The notes beneath the pieces were generated by a model that made no database searches, was not told where the DNA came from, and saw only the letters and a list, made by a program, of their open reading frames with translations. The position numbers were made by a program, and so were the translations under genes. From contig NZ_JABGCJ010000001.1 in assembly GCF_019799965.1 (NCBI RefSeq), positions 744,001 through 808,000 of the forward strand: a DNA stretch of 64,000 nucleotides, in the 5' to 3' direction. The DNA comes from Modestobacter italicus. GTDB taxonomy: Bacteria > Actinomycetota > Actinomycetes > Mycobacteriales > Geodermatophilaceae. Below, piece by piece: positions 42,111-51,025 of the stretch (positions are counted from its first letter, which is position 1; each line of letters starts with the position of its first letter).

Positions 42111-43727
42111 ATGCGCGGGCTGATGCAGGACGTCCCCCTGACCGTCGACTCGATCTTCCGGCACGCCGAACAGCACCACGGCGACGTCCCGATCGTCACG
42201 AACAACCCCGGCGGGAAGGTCCGCACCACCTACGCCGAGTGGGCGATGCGCACCCGGCGGCTGGGCGGGGTGCTGGACACCCTCGACATCAGCGCTGACG
42301 GCCGGGTGGGCACCTTCGCCTGGAACTCCGCCCGCCACCTGGAGCTCTACTTCGCCGCCCCGTGCACCGGCCGCGTGCTGCACACCCTGAACGTGCGCCT
42401 CTTCCCCGAGCAGCTGACCTACATCGCCAACCACGCCGAGGACGAGGTCGTCTTCGTCGACCGCACGGTGCTCCCGCTGCTGTGGCCGCTGATCGACACG
42501 ATGACGACCGTCCGGCACGTGGTGGTGATGGACGACGGCGGGGACGCCGAGATCCCCGACGACCCCCGGGTGCACGACTACGAGGCACTGCTGGCCGACG
42601 CACAGCCGGTCGACTTCCACACGACGGACGAGAACGCCGCGGCCTCCATGTGCTACACGAGCGGCACCACCGGCAACCCGAAGGGCGTCGTCTACTCCCA
42701 CCGCTCGACGGTGCTGCACACCATGGCCGTGGTCTCCCCCAACGGCTTCGGCATCGGCGTGGAGGACGTCGCGATGCCGATCGTGCCGATGTTCCACGCC
42801 AACGCCTGGGGGATCGCGCACGCGGCCCCGGCGGCCGGCGCGGCGATGGTCTTCCCCGGCGCGATGATGCAGCCGCAGGCGCTGGCCGAGCTGATCGTCG
42901 ACGAGGGGGTCACCTTCACCGCCGGCGTGCCGACGATCTTCCAGGGGGCGCTGCCGCACCTGGCCGGGCGCCCGCACCGGCTGCGCAAGATCGGCTGCGG
43001 CGGGTCAGCGGTGCCCAAGGCGCTGTCCGAGGCCTACCGCGAGCAGGTCGGCCTGCCGCTGTACCAGGCGTGGGGCATGACCGAGACCCACCCGGTCGCC
43101 TCGGGCGGCACCCTGTCCGCACGCTGGGCCGACGCCGACGACGCCACGAAGGCCGACCGGCGGGCGCGACAGGGCGTGCCGCTGTTCGGGGTCGAGGCCC
43201 GGATCGTGGAGGCCGGCACGACCGACCGGCTGCCCTGGGACGACACCGCCACCGGCGAGCTGCAGGTGCGCGGCCCGTGGTGCGCCCGCGACTACTACCA
43301 GCCCGACGCCGGGGTGGAGCTGTCGACCGAGGACGGCTGGATGAAGACCGGCGACGTGGCCGCGATGGACGAGGCCGGCAACATCCGGATCGCCGACCGC
43401 ACCAAGGACCTGATCAAGTCCGGTGGGGAGTGGATCTCCTCGGTCGACCTGGAGAACGCGATCATGAGCCACCCGGCGGTCGCCGAGGCCGCGGTCGTGG
43501 CGATCCCGCACCCCAAGTGGGACGAGCGGCCGCTGGCCTGCGTCGTCCTCAAGCCCGGCGAGCAGGCCAGCGAGCAGGAGATCCTGGACCACATCACGCC
43601 GCTGGTGGCCAAGTGGTGGCTGCCGGACGCGGTGGAGTTCATCGACGAGGTGCCCAAGACCAGCGTCGGCAAGTTCTCCAAGAAGGACCTGCGCACCCGC
43701 TTCGCCGAGTACCCGGCCCGGGGCTGA
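42111..43727 (+). CDS. Long-chain fatty-acid/acyl-CoA synthetase
   Basis: 538 residues from ATG. ANL-superfamily adenylate-forming enzyme: P-loop YTSGTTGNPKGVVYSHRS (about 186-203), VPMFHANAWG, motif YQAWGMTE (about 323-330), adenosine-contacting DGWMKTGDVA and hinge IADRTKDLIKSGGEWIS. The catalytic C-terminal lysine lies in SVGKFSKKDLR. It activates fatty or related carboxylic acids to acyl-CoA via acyl-AMP. Medium- versus long-chain preference cannot be read. No beta-oxidation genes adjoin it. A perfect hairpin follows directly. Confidence 0.9.
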   Translation: MRGLMQDVPLTVDSIFRHAEQHHGDVPIVTNNPGGKVRTTYAEWAMRTRRLGGVLDTLDISADGRVGTFAWNSARHLELYFAAPCTGRVLHTLNVRLFPEQLTYIANHAEDEVVFVDRTVLPLLWPLIDTMTTVRHVVVMDDGGDAEIPDDPRVHDYEALLADAQPVDFHTTDENAAASMCYTSGTTGNPKGVVYSHRSTVLHTMAVVSPNGFGIGVEDVAMPIVPMFHANAWGIAHAAPAAGAAMVFPGAMMQPQALAELIVDEGVTFTAGVPTIFQGALPHLAGRPHRLRKIGCGGSAVPKALSEAYREQVGLPLYQAWGMTETHPVASGGTLSARWADADDATKADRRARQGVPLFGVEARIVEAGTTDRLPWDDTATGELQVRGPWCARDYYQPDAGVELSTEDGWMKTGDVAAMDEAGNIRIADRTKDLIKSGGEWISSVDLENAIMSHPAVAEAAVVAIPHPKWDERPLACVVLKPGEQASEQEILDHITPLVAKWWLPDAVEFIDEVPKTSVGKFSKKDLRTRFAEYPARG

Positions 43728-43731
43728 TCCC

Positions 43732-43763
43732 CGTCCGGCCATGTTCGCCAACATGGCCGGACG
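43732..43763. repeat. Intergenic hairpin family, copy 5 (shared terminator)
   Basis: Arms CGTCCGGCCATGTT and AACATGGCCGGACG are perfectly complementary around CGCC. It occupies the gap between the convergent ligase and rhodanese genes and is the best copy of the family. Confidence 0.75.
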
Positions 43764-43773
43764 AGGGTCCCCC

Positions 43774-44118
43774 TCAGACGACGTAGGGCGGGCGACCGGT
43801 CTCGCTGACCATCGGCCGGCCGGCCGCGTCCCACTCGCCCATGCCGCCGCCCACGTTCACCGCGTCGTAGCCGTTCTGGTTCAGCCAGGCGGTGACCCGG
43901 GCAGAGCGGCCGCCGCTGCGGCAGGTGACGTAGAGCGGGTCACCCTCGGGCACGTCGGCGAGCCGGGCCGGGACGTCGCCCATCGCGATGTGGGTGGCAC
44001 CGTCGATGTGCCCGGCCGCCCACTCGTCGTCCTCGCGCACGTCGAGCACGACGGCGTCGTCGGGGACCTCGGCAGCGGGGACGGTGGGGACCTGCATCGG
44101 CATCATCACGGCACCCAT
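43774..44118 (-). CDS. Rhodanese-like domain protein
   Basis: 114 residues from ATG, a single rhodanese domain. Conserved VVLDVREDDEWAAGHIDGATHIAMG (about 25-49) and active-site loop with the persulfide Cys in TCRSGGRSARV (about 73-83), ending in VGGGMGEWDAAGRPM. Likely a GlpE-type cytoplasmic sulfurtransferase. It is divergent from the PH-domain genes with a 62-base gap. Confidence 0.88.
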   Translation of the reverse strand: MGAVMMPMQVPTVPAAEVPDDAVVLDVREDDEWAAGHIDGATHIAMGDVPARLADVPEGDPLYVTCRSGGRSARVTAWLNQNGYDAVNVGGGMGEWDAAGRPMVSETGRPPYVV

Positions 44119-44180
44119 CGTCCCATCCGCATGCCGCCACCACCGGTGGAGCGGCTCACCGGGGCCCCGGCACTGCCAGG

Positions 44181-44705
44181 ATGAGCCCGATGTCCTCTCC
44201 CCCACCGGCCCCCGTCCGGGAACCAGCCTGGTCGCTGTCCCGCTCGGCGATCAGCCTCTGGGTCGCCCAGGGCGTGATCGCCGCGCTGGTCGAGGCGGCC
44301 GTCGTCGCCGCGCTCATCGTCTTCGTGCCCGGGGACGCCGGCTGGTGGCCCACTCTGGTGCGCTGGGGCGGGCCGGCGCTCGTGCTGGTCACCGTGGTCC
44401 TCGACATCGGGGTGCAGCCGCGGCTGCGGTACCGGGTGCACCGGTGGGAGGTCACCGACGAGGCGGTCTACACCCTCACCGGCTGGCTCACCCGCACCTG
44501 GACGCTGGTGCCGATCTCCCGGATCCAGACCGTCGACGTGACCCGCGGGGTCCTGCAGCAGGTGTTCGGCCTGGCCACCGTCGCGGTGCTCACCGCCTCC
44601 TCGCAGGGCACCGTCCGGATCCCGCACCTGGGCGCCGATGTGGCCCGGCGGGTCGCCGACGACCTGGCCCGCCGGGCGGAGCTGGTGCGGGACGAGGCGA
44701 CGTGA
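44181..44705 (+). CDS. PH-domain membrane protein, YdbS-like
   Basis: 174 residues. Two N-terminal helices (WVAQGVIAALVEAAVVAALIVF and LVRWGGPALVLVTVVLDIG) are followed by a bacterial PH2 domain (YRVHRWEVTDEAVYTLTGWL, TLVPISRIQTVDVTRGVLQQ, VAVLTASSQGTVRIPHL). This is the usual layout of YdbS (DUF304) proteins. It overlaps by GTGA with the larger YdbT-like gene, as in Bacillus ydbS-ydbT, where the pair gives resistance to antimicrobial compounds. Confidence 0.88.
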   Translation: MSPMSSPPPAPVREPAWSLSRSAISLWVAQGVIAALVEAAVVAALIVFVPGDAGWWPTLVRWGGPALVLVTVVLDIGVQPRLRYRVHRWEVTDEAVYTLTGWLTRTWTLVPISRIQTVDVTRGVLQQVFGLATVAVLTASSQGTVRIPHLGADVARRVADDLARRAELVRDEAT

Positions 44706-46195
44706 TCGACCCGGTGGAGGTGCCCGGACGGCGCACGTCGGCCTGGGTGCTGCTGCTGCACACGATCACGTTCCGGCAGGCCCGCGCGCTGGTGCCGGCG
44801 GCACTGGCGTTCGGCGCCACCCGCGGCCTGGACGGCGGGGCGCTCACGGTGGTCGCGCTGGTCGTCGGGGTCACCCTGCTCTCGCTGCTGGGGGCCGCGG
44901 TCACCTGGTGGCGGTTCAGCTACGCCGACACCGAGACCGCCATGGTCGTCACCCGCGGGCTGCTGTCCCGGTCGGTGCGCACCGTCCCGCTGGACCGGGT
45001 GCGCGGGGTGGAGGTGGAGGCACCGGCGCTGCACCGGTTGTTCGGCTTGGTCCGGGTGCGGATCGACGCCGCGGCGGGCTCGACGGGCGGCACGGAGGAG
45101 GAGCTGCTCGTCGACGGCGTGCCCCAGGCGGAGGGCGACCGGCTGCGCGCCCGGCTGCTGGCCCGCCGCGCGCGGGTGGTCGCCGGGGACGTCGCGGCAG
45201 CCGGGACCGAGGGTGCCGTCGCGCCGCCGGCCGAGGAGCCGGAGGAGGAGATCGCCCGCTTCGACCGGCGCTGGCTGCTGTACGCGCCACTGGTCGGCAG
45301 CTACCTGGCCGTCCCGCTGGCCGCGATCGGCGCGCTCTTCCGGCTGCTGGACGAAGTGCCCGACCGCTTCGTGCCCGACCTCGACCGGCCCGACCTGCCC
45401 GACGGCACGGTGGCCGCCGGCGCCGTGGCCATCGCCGTCGTGCTGCTGGCCCTCGGGTCGATCGTGGGCAGCGCGGTGGTCAACTGGGGGTTCCGGCTGG
45501 TCCGCCGCGGCGGCTCGCTGATCGCCGTGCGCGGCCTGGTGACCCGCCGGCACACCGAGCTGGAGATCGACCGGATCCGGGGCTGCACGGTGAGCCAGGG
45601 CGTGGGCATGCGGCTGGTCGGGGCGGCCCGGGCGAGCGCGCTGGTGACCGGCCTCGGGGACGCCGCCCGCCGCGGCCAGCTGCTGCCACTGGGGCCGCAC
45701 GCGGAGGCGTGGTCGCTGGCCGGCCGGCTGGTCGAGCACCCCGGCCCGTTGATCGCCCACCCGCCGGCCGCGCGGCGCCGCTCGGTGGTCCGCGCCACCG
45801 CCCTGGGCCTGCTGGTGCTGGTCGCCGGCGCGGTGCTCACCGCCCTGCACGGCTGGTGGCCGGTGCTGGTCGCCGGCGCGGTGCTGACCGCGCTGGGCGT
45901 CCCGCTCGGGCTGGCCCGCTACGCCGCGCTCGGGCACGCGGCAGGGCCCCGCTCGTTCGCCGTCCGGTCGGGGTGGCTGGTGCGGGAGCACACCGTGCTG
46001 CAGGGCCGCGCCGTCGTCGGCTGGCAGGTGCGGCAGTCGGTGGTGCAGCGCCGCGCCGGGCTGGTCACCGTGCTCGCCTGCGTCGGCGCCGGCACCGGTG
46101 GCTACGCCGCCCGGGACATCGCCGCCGACGAGGCCGCCGCGTTCGCCCGGACGGCGTCCGGCTCCTGGGCCGCCACGCTCACCCCGTACGGCTGA
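44702..46195 (+). CDS. PH-domain membrane protein, YdbT-like
   Basis: 497 residues from GTG. Three bacterial PH2 domains are separated by helix pairs: domain 1 FSYADTETAMVVTRGLLSRSVRTVPLDRVRG (about 79-109), domain 2 GGSLIAVRGLVTRRHTELEIDRIRGC and domain 3 RSFAVRSGWLVREHTVLQGRAVVGWQVRQS. Membrane helices include LLYAPLVGSYLAVPLAAIGALF and the duplicated LLVLVAGAVLTALHGWWPVLVAGAVLTALG. It works with the overlapping YdbS-like protein at the membrane; exact role unknown. Confidence 0.87.
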   Translation: MIDPVEVPGRRTSAWVLLLHTITFRQARALVPAALAFGATRGLDGGALTVVALVVGVTLLSLLGAAVTWWRFSYADTETAMVVTRGLLSRSVRTVPLDRVRGVEVEAPALHRLFGLVRVRIDAAAGSTGGTEEELLVDGVPQAEGDRLRARLLARRARVVAGDVAAAGTEGAVAPPAEEPEEEIARFDRRWLLYAPLVGSYLAVPLAAIGALFRLLDEVPDRFVPDLDRPDLPDGTVAAGAVAIAVVLLALGSIVGSAVVNWGFRLVRRGGSLIAVRGLVTRRHTELEIDRIRGCTVSQGVGMRLVGAARASALVTGLGDAARRGQLLPLGPHAEAWSLAGRLVEHPGPLIAHPPAARRRSVVRATALGLLVLVAGAVLTALHGWWPVLVAGAVLTALGVPLGLARYAALGHAAGPRSFAVRSGWLVREHTVLQGRAVVGWQVRQSVVQRRAGLVTVLACVGAGTGGYAARDIAADEAAAFARTASGSWAATLTPYG

Positions 46196-46251
46196 GCCGA
46201 CCGCCACGCGCGGTCCTTGCCTCCTGGGTACCGGAGGCAGAGACTCAGGCC

Positions 46252-46557
46252 GTGCGTGCGGAGGCGGAGGCAGCCAGGTGGAGCCTGCTGCTGGCTCTGC
46301 TGCTGAGCACCCTGCTGCTGGTGCTCCCGGTGCACGGGTCCACCGGCTCGGTCACCGCGCTCAGCACGGCCCTGGCCCTCGCGCTCGCCGCGCGCCTGCT
46401 GTCCCGCGCGCCGCTGACCGGCCGGTCGGCCCTGCGGGTCGACGTCTCCCCCGACGCCCCGGCCGCCGACGAGCGGTGCCGCCGAGGGTCCTTCCGCCGG
46501 CAGAGCAGCCCCGACGCGCCCGGCCGGGTCCTGCCGCGCGCACCTCAGCCCGCCTGA
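46252..46557 (+). CDS. DUF6412-like small membrane protein
   Basis: 101 residues from GTG. Two hydrophobic helices (WSLLLALLLSTLLLVLPV and SVTALSTALALALAARLLSRAP) are followed by a basic tail ending FRRQSSPDAPGRVLPRAP. That tail pattern (F-x-x-Q-x-x-P-D-A-x-G-R-x-x-P-R-A-P) is what I recall for the actinobacterial DUF6412 family, commonly found before a YidC-like gene, as here. Function unknown. Confidence 0.65.
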   Translation: MRAEAEAARWSLLLALLLSTLLLVLPVHGSTGSVTALSTALALALAARLLSRAPLTGRSALRVDVSPDAPAADERCRRGSFRRQSSPDAPGRVLPRAPQPA

Positions 46558-46748
46558 CCCCCTCGGTGGCCGCGCCCGCCGGCTGAGCCATCGCGCTCGC
46601 CGCGCCTCGTCGGCCGAGGGGGCTGCCGGCTCGACCACCCGGTCTCCGTACGGAGCCCGGGTGCTACCCCGTCCCCTCGCGTCGCGCCCCGCACCGGTCT
46701 CCCACTGCGGCCGCGCAGCGACGCACCCGAACCGTCTCGAGGTCTCGC

Positions 46749-47606
46749 ATGCTCGACTGGCTCTACACCGTGATCGCCTGGACGTTGGCGCAGTGGCACG
46801 CACTGCTCGCCACGTTCCTCGACCCGGCCGGCGGCCCCGCCTGGGTGCTGGCCATCGTCCTGCTCGTCATCACCGTCCGACTGCTGCTGTTCCCGCTGTT
46901 CGTGCGGCAGCTGCGCTCGCAGCGGGCGGTGCAGGAGCTCCAGCCGGAGATCCGGGCGCTGCGCGAGCGGCACTCCGGCGACGCACAGCGCCTCAGCCGC
47001 GAGGTCCTGGCGCTCCAGCAGGAGCGCGGGGTCAACCCGCTGGCCGGCTGCCTGCCGGCACTGCTGCAGGCCCCGGTGTTCCTCGCGCTGCTGCACGTGC
47101 TGCGCAGGCTGGCCCCGGGGGCGGACGGGCTCTACGGCTGGTCCTGGGAGCTCACCCAGCAGGCTGCCGGCGCGACGCTCGCCGGGGCGCCGATCTCCAG
47201 CTCGTTCACCATGCGCGAGCCGCTGCGCTCGGCCGTCCTCGACCAGGCCGGCGCCTCGGAGACGCGGGTCCAGGTGGTCGCCACGGTGCTGATCGTGGCG
47301 ATGTGCCTGACCTCGTTCCTCACCCAGAAGCTGACCCAGCGGCGGGCCGGACCGGTCGAGGGCCAGGCGGCCACGGTGCAGAGGGTGCTGCTCTACGGCC
47401 TGCCGGCCGGGCTCCTGGTGACTGGGTTCTTCTTCCCGGTCGGGGTGCTCCTGTACTGGACCACCAGCAACCTGTGGACGCTCGGCCAGCAGCTGTACGT
47501 GCTGCGCCGGATGCCGCCGCCGGCCGCTCCGCCCCTGCGCACGCCCGCCCCCGCTCCCCGGCCGGGAGCGAAGCCGGCGCACCGGCGACGGCGGAAGGCA
47601 CGCTGA
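46749..47606 (+). CDS. yidC: YidC/Oxa1-family membrane protein insertase (paralogue)
   Basis: 285 residues. Oxa1/YidC core with five helices: AWVLAIVLLVITVRLLLFPLF (about 30-50), LPALLQAPVFLALLHVLRRL, and VATVLIVAMCLTSFLTQKL. FFFPVGVLLYWTTSNLWTLGQQL follows. The hydrophilic-groove Arg in VITVRLLLFP is present. It has no large N-terminal periplasmic domain and no neighbouring rnpA-rpmH-jag set, so it is an extra YidC outside the chromosomal-origin locus. Ends in a basic Pro-rich tail (RRRRKAR) that could bind ribosomes. Confidence 0.88.
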   Translation: MLDWLYTVIAWTLAQWHALLATFLDPAGGPAWVLAIVLLVITVRLLLFPLFVRQLRSQRAVQELQPEIRALRERHSGDAQRLSREVLALQQERGVNPLAGCLPALLQAPVFLALLHVLRRLAPGADGLYGWSWELTQQAAGATLAGAPISSSFTMREPLRSAVLDQAGASETRVQVVATVLIVAMCLTSFLTQKLTQRRAGPVEGQAATVQRVLLYGLPAGLLVTGFFFPVGVLLYWTTSNLWTLGQQLYVLRRMPPPAAPPLRTPAPAPRPGAKPAHRRRRKAR

Positions 47607-47643
47607 CCCACCGGGACGGACGACGACGGGCCAGGATGGCGCC

Positions 47644-48285
47644 GTGCCGATCGACGCCGCCGACCTCGAGGCCCTGCTCCCGCCGCTGGACGACGCTCCC
47701 GGCCCGGAGCTGACCGCCGGCGGGACCGCGGACGGGCTGCGCTTCCCGGGGCCCGCCCTGGCCGGGGACGCGACCGACGCCCGCTTCCTGGAGTGCGTGC
47801 TCACCGACTGCGACCTGGCCGGCGTGCCGTTCGACCGCGCCCGCCTGTCCACCTGCCTGCTCACCGCGCCACGCTCACCGGCCTGGTCGCTGGTCGACGC
47901 GACACTGCTGGACGTGGTCGTCGACGGCGGCCGGTTCGGCGCGGTCACCGCCTCGGGCGCCGGGCTGACCCGCGTGGCCCTGACCGGGGTGAAGGTGGAC
48001 TTCCTGGACCTGCGCGGCGCCACCTCGGTCGACGTCGCGCTCACCGGCTGCACCATCGGTGAGCTGGACGCCACCGGCGCCGACCTGCGCGACGTCCGGC
48101 TGGTCGACTGCACGGTGGGCTCGCTGGTGCTGCGGCAGGCCCGCAGCCGGGACGTCGACCTGCGCGGCGCGGAGGTCGAACAGCTGGACGGCGTCGCCGA
48201 CCTGCGCGGCTGCACGATCAGCCCGGCGCAGCTGACCGGCTGGGCCGCCGGGCTGGCCGCCGAGCTGGGCATCCGGGTGGGCTGA
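47644..48285 (+). CDS. Pentapeptide-repeat protein
   Basis: 213 residues from GTG. From about residue 40 to 190 the chain is built of five-residue A/C-D/T-L-x-x coils (ATDARFLECVLTDCDLAGV, GATSVDVALTGCTIGELDAT, ADLRDVRLVDCTVGSLVL), predicting a quadrilateral beta helix. It is shorter and less regular than MfpA/Qnr DNA mimics, so gyrase binding cannot be assumed. It is 37 bases downstream of yidC on the same strand and may be co-transcribed. Confidence 0.82.
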   Translation: MPIDAADLEALLPPLDDAPGPELTAGGTADGLRFPGPALAGDATDARFLECVLTDCDLAGVPFDRARLSTCLLTAPRSPAWSLVDATLLDVVVDGGRFGAVTASGAGLTRVALTGVKVDFLDLRGATSVDVALTGCTIGELDATGADLRDVRLVDCTVGSLVLRQARSRDVDLRGAEVEQLDGVADLRGCTISPAQLTGWAAGLAAELGIRVG

Positions 48286-48388
48286 CCGGTACCCCGCCGA
48301 CGCGACGTCGACCGGGCCGACTGCCCTGGCAGGACCGAGCTGTGGGCCCTCAGCCCCGACGCCTGCTGGTGCTCCACCGCTGGAGCTG

Positions 48389-48419
48389 GTGCTCTGCTGC
48401 CCACCAGGCAGCAGAGCAC
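48389..48419. terminator. Hairpin between convergent genes
   Basis: GTGCTCTGCTGCC pairs perfectly with GGCAGCAGAGCAC around CACCA. The 263-base gap it sits in holds no recognisable gene. Confidence 0.7.
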
Positions 48420-48548
48420 GAGCGTCCCGGGAGCAGCGTCCAGCCCCGGCGGATCTCGGCTGCTCCACCCACTCGCGGAGGGCCGGCCCAGCGCCGGGGG
48501 AGCGGCCCGCTGCTCCGGTCCGACGACCGGGCAGTCACGTTCGCGAGC

Positions 48549-49817
48549 TCAGGACGCCGAACCGGCTCCGTGGGCGGACAGCAGGCCGGTGAGCAGCCCG
48601 GCGAGCGCGTCCGGGGCGTCTCCGGAGAGCAGCCCGGCAGCGGCGAGCACGTAGCGGGAGTCGACGACGACCCGGGTGCCGGCCAGCACGCCGCCGGCCC
48701 CACCACGGTCGGCGGCCAGCCGCGCCACCACGCCCTGCACCGCGGCCGGCTCGGCGTGCCGGAAGACGCCACCGGAGAGCACCACCAGCCCGACTCCACG
48801 GGCGCTCGCCCCGCCCGGCCCGTAGGCGGCCTCGGCCCGCAGGTGCCGGCGCAGGGCGACCACGGCGGCCGCCTCACCGAGCGCCAGCGGGTCCTCCCCC
48901 GGGGCGTCGAGCCCCTCGGCCAGTGCGGCCTCGCGGAGCGCGCCGGCACTGGCCTGCACGCCGAGGTCGCCCTCCACGGTGCGCCGCCGGGCCGGGACCC
49001 CGACAGCCGAGCGCGCCAGCGAGGTCTGCTCGGCATCGGCCGCCGGGACGCAGTGCACGTCGGTGGTGGCCCCGCCGACGTCCAGCACCAGCACGCCGGG
49101 CACCTCGTCCCCCGCCCGCAGCGCGGCCAGCGCGGCCACCCCGTCGAGGACGGCGTCCGGGGTGACCGCACGCACCCACTCCCGCAGCCGCGGGTCGGTG
49201 GACAGCCGGTCCCCGCCGATCACGTGGGTCAGGAAGACGTCCCGGATCGCCGCCCGGGCCGGCTCCGGGGCCAGCCGGCCGATGTCGGGCAGCACGTTGT
49301 CCACCGCGGTGACCGGGCGGCCTGCGTCCGCGAGCTGGCCGGCCACCTCGTCCCGGACGGCGGCGTTGCCGGCCAGCACCACCGGGACGGACCGTTCCCA
49401 CCCACCCAGCGCGGCGGCGTTGTGCCGCAGCACCGCCGCATCCCCGCCGTCGGTGCCGCCCACCAGCAGGACGACGTCGGGGGCGGCCTCGCCCAGCCGT
49501 TGCAGCGCGGCGTCGTCCAGCCGGCCGGCCGCGACGTGCACCACCCGGGCGCCGGCGGAGAGTGCGGCCCGGTGGCCGGCCTCGGCGCTGATCAGCTCCT
49601 CGTAGCCGACCACCGCCAGCCGGAGCCCGCCGCCGGCGCTGGAGCAGGCGCGCACCGGTGCGTCCCAGCCCGCGGTGGCGTCGAGGACCCCGGCGACGAC
49701 GTCGTCCGGGGTGGTCGGGGCCTGCCGGGTCTCCACCAGCCGGCCGGTGGGCAGCTCGACCAGCGCCGCCTTCGTCCAGGTGGACCCGATGTCGACGCAG
49801 GCCACCCGCTCGCTCAC
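48549..49817 (-). CDS. MutL-type (glutamate mutase L) ASKHA-fold protein
   Basis: 422 residues. N-terminal phosphate-binding motif ACVDIGSTWTKAALV (about 6-20) and a second, VLVLDVGGATTDVHCV (about 255-270), mark an actin/hexokinase-type ATPase. ACSSAGGGLRLAVVG, VLLVGGTDGGD and LAGNAAVRDEV match the MutL/GlmL family that accompanies B12-dependent glutamate mutase. No mutS/mutE (glmS/glmE) or B12 genes are present here. It is instead coupled by ATGA to a saccharopine-dehydrogenase-like gene, so it may serve another chaperone or reactivase role. Confidence 0.82.
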   Translation of the reverse strand: MSERVACVDIGSTWTKAALVELPTGRLVETRQAPTTPDDVVAGVLDATAGWDAPVRACSSAGGGLRLAVVGYEELISAEAGHRAALSAGARVVHVAAGRLDDAALQRLGEAAPDVVLLVGGTDGGDAAVLRHNAAALGGWERSVPVVLAGNAAVRDEVAGQLADAGRPVTAVDNVLPDIGRLAPEPARAAIRDVFLTHVIGGDRLSTDPRLREWVRAVTPDAVLDGVAALAALRAGDEVPGVLVLDVGGATTDVHCVPAADAEQTSLARSAVGVPARRRTVEGDLGVQASAGALREAALAEGLDAPGEDPLALGEAAAVVALRRHLRAEAAYGPGGASARGVGLVVLSGGVFRHAEPAAVQGVVARLAADRGGAGGVLAGTRVVVDSRYVLAAAGLLSGDAPDALAGLLTGLLSAHGAGSAS

Positions 49818-50920
49818 GGGCGGACGACGCCGGCGGTGGCCGCACCGGCGGTGAGCTCGGCGAGGCCGAACGCCTGCACCGGGCCCAGCGCACCGGTGCC
49901 CTGCACCCCGCCCTCGGCGGCCCGGACCGCCGCCCAGGCGAGCAGGTCCGCGGTCATCGGGTAGGGATCGGGGCCGAGCAGCCGCACCCGGGCCACCCGC
50001 TCCCCCGCGGCGTCGCGCACCTCGGCGACGACGTGCGTGCGGCTCGGGCCCTGCGTGGTCGGCGCGGTGGCGAACCGGCTCCCGATCAGGTCGGCCAGGC
50101 GCGTCAGACCGGCCGGTGCGCCGGGGACCCGGCCCAGCACCGGGCCCAGCGGGGCCAGCCGGTGCGCCACCTCGGTCGCCGGGCCGAACCAGTCCAGGTA
50201 GACCCCGACCGTGCGCAGGGAGGGCGCCAGGCCCGGCAGGGTGAGGTGCTCGGAGCCGCCCACCGACAGGCCGCGGCGGGTGCGCCCGGCCACGTCGAAC
50301 CGCCAGTCGTGCACCCCGGCGGGCTCGGTGACCAGCCGGCCACCGGACCAGGCGTGCCCCGGTTCGAGCAGCACGCCGAGCAGCGAGACCAGCGTGCCGC
50401 GGGAGAACCCCTGCCCCGGACCGGCGTCCCGGGAGTACCCGACGTCGACCCGGTGCGCTCGGTCCCCGGCCTCGGCCAGCGCCAGCGCGCCGGCCAGCAC
50501 GCCCGGCACGTAGTCGTGGCCGAACGCGGTCAGCAGCGCCGCCCCCGACCGCTCGGCCCGGGGGCCGAACTCCTCGAACACCCGGCGCAGGAACGGCGGC
50601 TCGCCGGTCGAGTCGAGGTAGACCGCACCGGCGTCCGCGGCGGCAGCGACTGCGGCCTCGCCGTGGCGCAGGAACGGGCCCACGGTGGTGACCAGCACGT
50701 CACCGCGACCGATCAGGGCCCGCACCGAGGCCTCGTCGGTCACGTCGGCCGTGGCGGTGTCCAGCGGGCCGGCGTCGCCGCCCAGCTGCCGGGCCAGCGG
50801 CGCCAGCCGGGCCGGGTCGCGGCCGGCGAGCACGGGCCGGGCACCGCGTGCGGTGAGGGCGGCCGCCGTCAGGCCACCGGTGTGGCCGGTCGCGCCGAGC
50901 AGGACGATCCGAGCGGGCAT
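49814..50920 (-). CDS. Saccharopine dehydrogenase-like NAD(P)-binding protein
   Basis: 368 residues. N-terminal Rossmann motif IVLLGATGHTGGLTAAAL (about 5-22), followed by PVLAGRDPARLAPLA, TADVTDEASVRALIGRGDVLVTTVGPFLRHGEA and YLDSTGEPPFLRR. This is the trans-enoyl reductase/saccharopine-dehydrogenase-like group of actinobacteria (Rv2449c/Rv2953-type). The C-terminal part has no assigned substrate motif. Its TGA overlaps the MutL-like ATG, so both are translated from one mRNA; a shared pathway is plausible but unknown. Confidence 0.85.
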   Translation of the reverse strand: MPARIVLLGATGHTGGLTAAALTARGARPVLAGRDPARLAPLARQLGGDAGPLDTATADVTDEASVRALIGRGDVLVTTVGPFLRHGEAAVAAAADAGAVYLDSTGEPPFLRRVFEEFGPRAERSGAALLTAFGHDYVPGVLAGALALAEAGDRAHRVDVGYSRDAGPGQGFSRGTLVSLLGVLLEPGHAWSGGRLVTEPAGVHDWRFDVAGRTRRGLSVGGSEHLTLPGLAPSLRTVGVYLDWFGPATEVAHRLAPLGPVLGRVPGAPAGLTRLADLIGSRFATAPTTQGPSRTHVVAEVRDAAGERVARVRLLGPDPYPMTADLLAWAAVRAAEGGVQGTGALGPVQAFGLAELTAGAATAGVVRP

Positions 50921-51025
50921 GAGCGGACAGTAGCGACGACCCAGCCCTCGCCTTGCGGAACTGCGCGGTCCGCGGGTGCGCCGCCCCGCACCGGGTAGCC
51001 GGGGGGCGATGTCCCCCTGCCGCCG

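Noticed and set aside
46558-46748. Riboswitch (ydaO-like) before yidC
   Set aside because: The 190-base leader has GC-rich stems but none of the conserved blocks of ydaO or other riboswitch classes I can recognise.
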